Source of the DNA: Actinomycetes bacterium
GTDB lineage: Bacteria; Actinomycetota; Actinomycetes; Actinomycetales; Microbacteriaceae
Assembly: GCA_023432005.1 (NCBI GenBank)
Contig: JAEYVF010000004.1
Coordinates: 1 to 26,804 of the forward strand
Direction: 5' to 3'
DNA: 26,804 nucleotides
Shown here: positions 23,451 to 26,804 of the stretch, in pieces
How the letters are laid out: the number at the start of each line of letters is the position of its first letter
How positions within the stretch are numbered: position 1 is the first letter of the stretch
Program-made: the position numbers and the translations under genes
Notes under the pieces: generated by a model
Seen by the model: only the letters and a program-made list of their open reading frames with translations
What the model was told of the DNA's origin: nothing
Databases searched by the model: none

Positions 23451-24554
23451 ATGACCGGTGATGTCGACGCTGACGGAGGGGGCCGCGCGCCCCGCGCGCG
23501 GACCGTGATCTGGGCGATCGCCGCCGGCGTCGCGCTCCTGTTCGTCGCGGTGATCGTCGCGCTCGTCGTCTGGCTGGCGCCGGAGCGGGGGTCGGAGGCC
23601 GTCGCCGAGCCGCCCGAGCCGACCGCCTCGCCCACCTCCGCGGCGCCGGAGCCCCCCGCGGAACCGGACGCGCCGCAGGCGAGAGTGCGGATCTCGTGCG
23701 ACGAGCTCGTCGCCCCGGAGGCGGTGGCGGCGGCGATCGGCGCCCCCGCATCCGCGGGGTCGTCGTTCCCTGTCCGGGACGTACAGGACGCCCTCCTGCG
23801 TCAGGCGGGGATGGCGTCCTGCCGGTGGACGGCGGGCGACCGGGAGCTGCGGGCGATCGTGGCGCTCGACCCGACGCTCTTCGACACCGTCCTGCAGGAC
23901 GAGGTGGTGTCCTCCCTCGACGGTCGACGCATCGCAGAGATGTGCTCCGTCGACGACCTCCGGAGCTGGTGCCACCTCAACCTCGCTGCAGACGACGTCT
24001 TCGTCCTGCTGAACCTGAGCGGGTCGGACGCGGACGAGATCCGTGCGGGGTTGCGTGGACTCGTGCCGGGAGTCGCTGCGGCGGTGAGCGCGGCGCCGGC
24101 GGGACCGACGGACTGGACGCCGCCGCCCACATCGCTGTCCGCCGCAGCGGTGGATGCGCTCGACCCCGCGGTCGTCGGTGACGTGTTCGGTGTCGTCGAT
24201 GCGCAGCGGTGGGGCGGCGAGTACGGTTCCCTGGCGTTCAGGGCCGTGCGGGAAACCGGTGCGATCCGGTGGACCGTGGGCGACGGCGCCGGGGGTGTCG
24301 TGGAGGTGTTCCTCCTCCCTGGCGGCTCGTGGGCGATCGACGAGCTGCGAGAAGCGGGCTATACGCCGATGGCGGTCGACGGGGTCGCGCGCGCCGTCCT
24401 CGCCCCGACGCCGGATCCTGTGAGAGGCGGTGCGGTGGCGTGCATGGACGTCGACCGCTCGCTCGTGTGCGTGACGACGGTCACGGACGAGCCGACGCCG
24501 TTCGCGGAGGGGCTCGCGGCGTACGTCGCCCTGCTCCTCGCGGCGCGATCCTGA
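23451..24554 (+). CDS. Single-pass membrane protein of unknown function, relative of the 21015-22169 product
   Basis: 367 residues. Short inner tail, one membrane helix (TVIWAIAAGVALLFVAVIV region), then a long Pro/Glu/Ala linker and an outer domain of about 290 residues with Cys pairs (RISCDEL, ASCRW, AEMCS, RSWCHL, VACMD, LVCVT). The order of elements and the motifs C-x-x-L and Q-A-G-x-x-x-C-x-W match the other protein, so both belong to one family, about 1.3 kb apart with the GlxA regulator and the miniprotein between them. Both have leaderless-type promoters. No lipobox, no enzyme motif. A role at the cell envelope is the most that can be said. Confidence 0.7.
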   Translation: MTGDVDADGGGRAPRARTVIWAIAAGVALLFVAVIVALVVWLAPERGSEAVAEPPEPTASPTSAAPEPPAEPDAPQARVRISCDELVAPEAVAAAIGAPASAGSSFPVRDVQDALLRQAGMASCRWTAGDRELRAIVALDPTLFDTVLQDEVVSSLDGRRIAEMCSVDDLRSWCHLNLAADDVFVLLNLSGSDADEIRAGLRGLVPGVAAAVSAAPAGPTDWTPPPTSLSAAAVDALDPAVVGDVFGVVDAQRWGGEYGSLAFRAVRETGAIRWTVGDGAGGVVEVFLLPGGSWAIDELREAGYTPMAVDGVARAVLAPTPDPVRGGAVACMDVDRSLVCVTTVTDEPTPFAEGLAAYVALLLAARS

Positions 24555-24580
24555 CACCGGGTCCGGACGCCGCATCCCAC

Positions 24581-24586
24581 TAGCCT
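24581..24586 (+). promoter_or_regulatory. Leaderless-type -10 box TAGCCT of galE
   Basis: TAGCCT ends 6 nt before ATG 24593. GGAG between them is too close to the start to be a usual ribosome binding site. Same 15 bases as upstream of the ligase-like gene at 17570. Confidence 0.5.
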
Positions 24587-24592
24587 GGAGCC

Positions 24593-25561
24593 ATGACGTG
24601 GCTCGTGACCGGCGGCGCCGGCTACATCGGCGCGCATGTGGTGCGCGCCCTCCAGGAGGCCGGACTCGGTGCGGTCGTGATCGACGACCTCTCGAGCGGC
24701 CACCGCGAGTTCGTGACGGGCGGCGTGCCGTTCGTCGGGGGCACGATCCTCGACGGCGAGCTCGTGCTCGACACGCTCCGCAACCACCGCGTCGAGGGTG
24801 TCATCCACGTCGCGGGCTTCAAGTACGCGGGCGTCTCGGTCGAGCGACCGCTGCACACGTATCAGCAGAACGTCGAGGGCACGCGCGTGCTGCTCGCCGC
24901 GATGCAGGAGGCGGGCGTCGACAAGGTCGTCTTCTCGTCGTCCGCGGCCGTCTACGGCGACACCGACCAGGACCTCGTGACCGAGGACACGCCGAAGAAC
25001 CCCACGTCGCCCTACGGCGAGTCGAAGCTCATCGGCGAATGGCTTCTCCGCGACCAAGGCGTCGCGGTCGGGCTCCGGCACACCTCGCTCCGCTACTTCA
25101 ACGTGGTCGGATCCGGATACCCGGACGTCTACGACACGAGCCCGCACAATCTCTTCCCGCTCGTGTTCGACGCGCTCGTCGAGGGGCGCACGCCGCGCAT
25201 CAACGGCGACGACTACGCCACCCCCGACGGCACGAACGTGCGGGACTACCTCCACGTGTCCGACCTCGCGCTCGCCCACGTCGCCGCCGCGCGCGCCCTC
25301 TCCGAGGGCCGGCCGCTGGAGCCCGCCTACAACCTGGGCAGCGGCGAGGGTGCATCCGTCCGTCAGATCATGGGGGCCATGGCGCGCGTGACGGGCATCG
25401 ACTTCGCCCCCGAGATCGGCCCCCGACGCGCGGGGGATCCCGCCCGGATCGTCGCGTCGGGCGAGCTCGCGGCGCGCGATCTCGACTGGCGGATGCGGCA
25501 CACGCTCGACGAGATGGTCGCGAGCGCGTGGGCCGCCCGTACCGGGGCCGTCGAGTCCTGA
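24593..25561 (+). CDS. galE: UDP-glucose 4-epimerase (second GalE)
   Basis: 322 residues, full-length. GGAGYIG (7-13) binds NAD. The catalytic set is S117 in FSSSAAVYG, Y141 and K145 in SPYGESKL. IDDLSSGH, RYFNVVGSG, PHNLFPLVF and NVRDYLHVSDLALAH are strongly conserved GalE blocks, better preserved than in the copy at 14005. It interconverts UDP-glucose and UDP-galactose, possibly also the N-acetyl forms. Located between the unknown membrane protein and whiB2, it is likely the housekeeping copy, while the first one serves the glycan locus. Confidence 0.9.
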   Translation: MTWLVTGGAGYIGAHVVRALQEAGLGAVVIDDLSSGHREFVTGGVPFVGGTILDGELVLDTLRNHRVEGVIHVAGFKYAGVSVERPLHTYQQNVEGTRVLLAAMQEAGVDKVVFSSSAAVYGDTDQDLVTEDTPKNPTSPYGESKLIGEWLLRDQGVAVGLRHTSLRYFNVVGSGYPDVYDTSPHNLFPLVFDALVEGRTPRINGDDYATPDGTNVRDYLHVSDLALAHVAAARALSEGRPLEPAYNLGSGEGASVRQIMGAMARVTGIDFAPEIGPRRAGDPARIVASGELAARDLDWRMRHTLDEMVASAWAARTGAVES

Positions 25562-25625
25562 TCGAGATCTCGTACCCCGGCGCGCCGCGACACGCCCGGA
25601 CCTGTCCCCGCTACCATTCCGCGAC

Positions 25626-25654
25626 TTGACGCGGGGGAATGACACGAGTGTAAT
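25626..25654 (+). promoter_or_regulatory. Sigma-70-type promoter of whiB2 with GACAC site in the spacer
   Basis: TTGACG (25626-25631) and TGTAAT (25649-25654) are 17 nt apart, each one base from consensus: the best promoter in the window. GACAC (25641-25645), the core WhiA-binding motif of streptomycetes, lies in the spacer and overlaps the inverted repeat ACAC-GA-GTGT (25642-25651). CATTCC (25615-25620) and GGAATG (25636-25641) flank the -35. Ribosome binding site GGGGAGG is at 25684-25690. Confidence 0.68.
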
Positions 25655-25696
25655 TAGCAGGAACGTGACGGCCGGTGTCGCGAGGGGAGGGCGCTG

Positions 25697-26026
25697 ATGA
25701 CGAGGAACGAGTACCGTCCCTCGGTCCCCGAGGACTGGTTCGTCGATCCCGTCCGCCTCGGGATGCCGGGTCTGCGCCCCGCGACCGCCCCGGACGACGA
25801 CAACCCGCTCGCGTGGCAGACCGACTCCCTCTGCGCGCAGACCGACCCCGAGGCGTTCTTCCCCGAGAAGGGCGGCTCGACTCGCGACGCCAAGCGCATC
25901 TGCACGGGCTGCTCGGTGCGCACGCAGTGCCTCGAGTACGCCCTCGAGAACGACGAGCGCTTCGGCATCTGGGGCGGCCTCTCCGAGCGCGAGCGCCGCA
26001 AGCTCCGCCGCAGCCGCACGGCCTAG
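25697..26026 (+). CDS. whiB2: WhiB-family iron-sulfur transcriptional regulator, WhiB2/WhmD-like
   Basis: 109 residues from ATG 25697, with GGGGAGG 6 nt upstream. Four cysteines C46, C69, C72 and C78 (C-x22-C-x2-C-x5-C) would ligate a [4Fe-4S] cluster. GIWGG (90-94) is the family turn that contacts the sigma factor, followed by the basic tail ERERRKLRRSRTA that contacts DNA. WhiB proteins bind domain 4 of the principal sigma factor; the WhiB2 group (Streptomyces WhiB, mycobacterial WhmD) works with WhiA in cell division and septation. Assignment to this group rests on length and on the manA and glycosyltransferase neighbours, as in mycobacteria. Confidence 0.9.
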   Translation: MTRNEYRPSVPEDWFVDPVRLGMPGLRPATAPDDDNPLAWQTDSLCAQTDPEAFFPEKGGSTRDAKRICTGCSVRTQCLEYALENDERFGIWGGLSERERRKLRRSRTA

Positions 26027-26034
26027 CGCTCGCG

Positions 26035-26099
26035 GGTCTCGATACGCGGCCACGCGACCCGCGCGTCCTGCAACCGCTTCGCGGCCACTCGACCGGCGG
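26035..26099. repeat. REP-like palindromic intergenic element
   Basis: The segment starts GGTCTCGATACGC and ends ACTCGACCGGCGG, with GCGGCC occurring near both ends. Its left side also lies in an 8-bp inverted repeat, CGCGGGTC (26031-26038) and GACCCGCG (26056-26063). I recall short elements of this form being common between genes in Microbacteriaceae. It sits directly after whiB2 and may end its transcript. A single copy is seen here, so the repeat status is from memory. Confidence 0.45.
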
Positions 26100-26150
26100 T
26101 CCCGCTGGGCTGAACTGCGTGGCGCTGCCCGGCATCCGCTGAGCGGCGCT

Positions 26151-26156
26151 TAGCGT
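26151..26156 (+). promoter_or_regulatory. Leaderless-type -10 box TAGCGT of the edge glycosyltransferase gene
   Basis: TAGCGT ends 7 nt before ATG 26164. GGGAGGG lies between them but abuts the start, so it could act only poorly as a ribosome binding site. Confidence 0.4.
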
Positions 26157-26163
26157 GGGAGGG

Positions 26164-26804
26164 ATGCCCAGAGTCACCGCGATCCTCGTCGTCCAGGACG
26201 GCGACAGCCGACTCGACGGCACCCTCGCGGCCCTCGCCGCGCTGACCCGGCGACCCGACGCGCTCGTCGTCGTCGCGGAGCCGACGACCGACTTCCGCAC
26301 GGAGGCCCTGGAGGCCGCGGGCGTCACCCAGGTCGTGACGGCGTCGGGCGGGTCCTTCGGCACGGGCGTCGCGCGAGCTCTCCGTGCCGTGGCGCCCGCG
26401 GAGGGCGCCGAGGAGTGGCTCTGGCTCCTGCGCGCCGACTCGGCCCCCGAGCCGGATGCGCTGCGCGCCCTGCTCGCGGCCGTCGAGGTTGCGCCCTCGG
26501 TCGCCGTGGCGGGCCCCAAACTCGTCGACCCGGACGACCACGCGCGCCTGCGCTCCTATGGCGAGACGATCTCGCGCCTCGGCGCGACGGTCGTGCTCGT
26601 CGAGGACGAGCTCGATCAGGCTCAATACGACCAGACCACCGACGTGCTCGCCGTCGCCGTCGACGGCGCCCTCGTGCGCCGCCCCGCGTGGCACGCGCTC
26701 GACGGACTCGACGCCGGCCTCGCGTCGGCCGACGCGGGCCTCGACCTCGGCATCCGGGCGCGCCTCGCGGGCCACCGGGTCGTGCGCGTTCCCGACGCCC
26801 GCGT
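26164..26804 (+). CDS. Family 2 glycosyltransferase-like protein, 3' end beyond window
   Basis: 213 complete codons with no stop before the right edge. The start MPRVTAILVVQDGDSRLDGTL and the block EEWLWLLRADSAPEPDALRALL are the GT-A (GT2) pattern of very large actinobacterial membrane glycosyltransferases encoded beside whiB2. ALVRRPAWHALDGLDAGL (170-187) is the acceptor-side region. At the place where active GT2 proteins have an acidic D-x-D-like triad (usually HDD or similar) this one has R90-A-D92, and the DNAS-type loop after the third strand is AEPTTD. So metal and donor binding may be weakened, and the domain may be structural. The rest, probably with membrane segments, is outside the window. 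Confidence 0.78.
   Translation, partial: MPRVTAILVVQDGDSRLDGTLAALAALTRRPDALVVVAEPTTDFRTEALEAAGVTQVVTASGGSFGTGVARALRAVAPAEGAEEWLWLLRADSAPEPDALRALLAAVEVAPSVAVAGPKLVDPDDHARLRSYGETISRLGATVVLVEDELDQAQYDQTTDVLAVAVDGALVRRPAWHALDGLDAGLASADAGLDLGIRARLAGHRVVRVPDAR

Noticed and set aside
25563..25572. Palindrome CGAGATCTCG just after galE
   Set aside because: Only 10 bp, no loop for a terminator and no promoter element on it; left unassigned.
1..26804. tRNA, rRNA, CRISPR arrays, insertion sequences, riboswitches
   Set aside because: I looked for each and saw no cloverleaf with a T-arm GTTCRANYC, no regularly spaced direct repeats outside the protein repeats, no transposase motif and no known riboswitch core.

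Overview
This is a GC-rich (about 70 percent by eye) stretch of an actinobacterial chromosome, most likely Microbacteriaceae or a close relative. The grounds are a WhiB2-type iron-sulfur regulator, a manA / galE / whiB / glycosyltransferase neighbourhood resembling the conserved actinobacterial manA-whiB2 region, many TANNNT boxes 6-8 nt upstream of start codons (leaderless-type promoters), and a palindromic intergenic element of a kind I recall from Microbacteriaceae. I see no tRNA, rRNA, CRISPR array, insertion sequence or phage gene.

Left part (1-17570): a cell-surface glycan locus. Its core is a set of sugar-nucleotide genes that together read as the Pseudomonas Wbp route from UDP-GlcNAc to UDP-2,3-diacetamido-2,3-dideoxy-mannuronic acid: a UDP-hexosamine 6-dehydrogenase (WbpA-like, 5121-6437), a coupled operon of hexapeptide acetyltransferase, PLP aminotransferase and Gfo/Idh/MocA dehydrogenase (WbpD-WbpE-WbpB-like, 11438-8783, minus strand), and a UDP-sugar 2-epimerase (WbpI-like, 5026-3983, minus). 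The window opens inside a gene whose product fuses a HisF-like ammonia-channel barrel to a WbpG-type N-acetyl sugar amidotransferase, which would convert an acetamido group of such a sugar to acetamidino. Around these lie three glycosyltransferases, an acyltransferase-3 membrane protein, a GalE-type epimerase, and two tandem paralogous O-antigen ligase/polymerase-like membrane proteins, only one of which keeps the ligase-type His. A secreted 779-residue protein with nine 50-residue calcium-loop repeats sits inside the locus. No flippase, initiating phosphosugar transferase or HisH glutaminase is visible; they may lie to the left of the window.

Right part (17571-26804): mostly single genes with their own promoters. 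They are a SAM methyltransferase, an acyl-CoA dehydrogenase, mannose-6-phosphate isomerase, two related single-pass membrane proteins of unknown function, a GlxA-type DJ-1/AraC regulator, a 34-residue membrane miniprotein that has its own promoter-like and terminator-like signals, a second galE, whiB2 with a good sigma-70-type promoter, and the start of a large GT2-type protein that runs off the right edge.

How it works together (inference): the left locus makes and polymerises a cell-wall polysaccharide containing amino-uronic acid, with acetamidino and O-acyl decoration. ManA and GalE supply further sugar nucleotides. WhiB2 (cell division and development) and the edge glycosyltransferase belong to the conserved envelope region next door. 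The most notable points are the HisF-WbpG fusion in a Gram-positive Wbp-type pathway, the His-less ligase paralogue, the run of leaderless-type promoters, and several palindromes placed on promoters.
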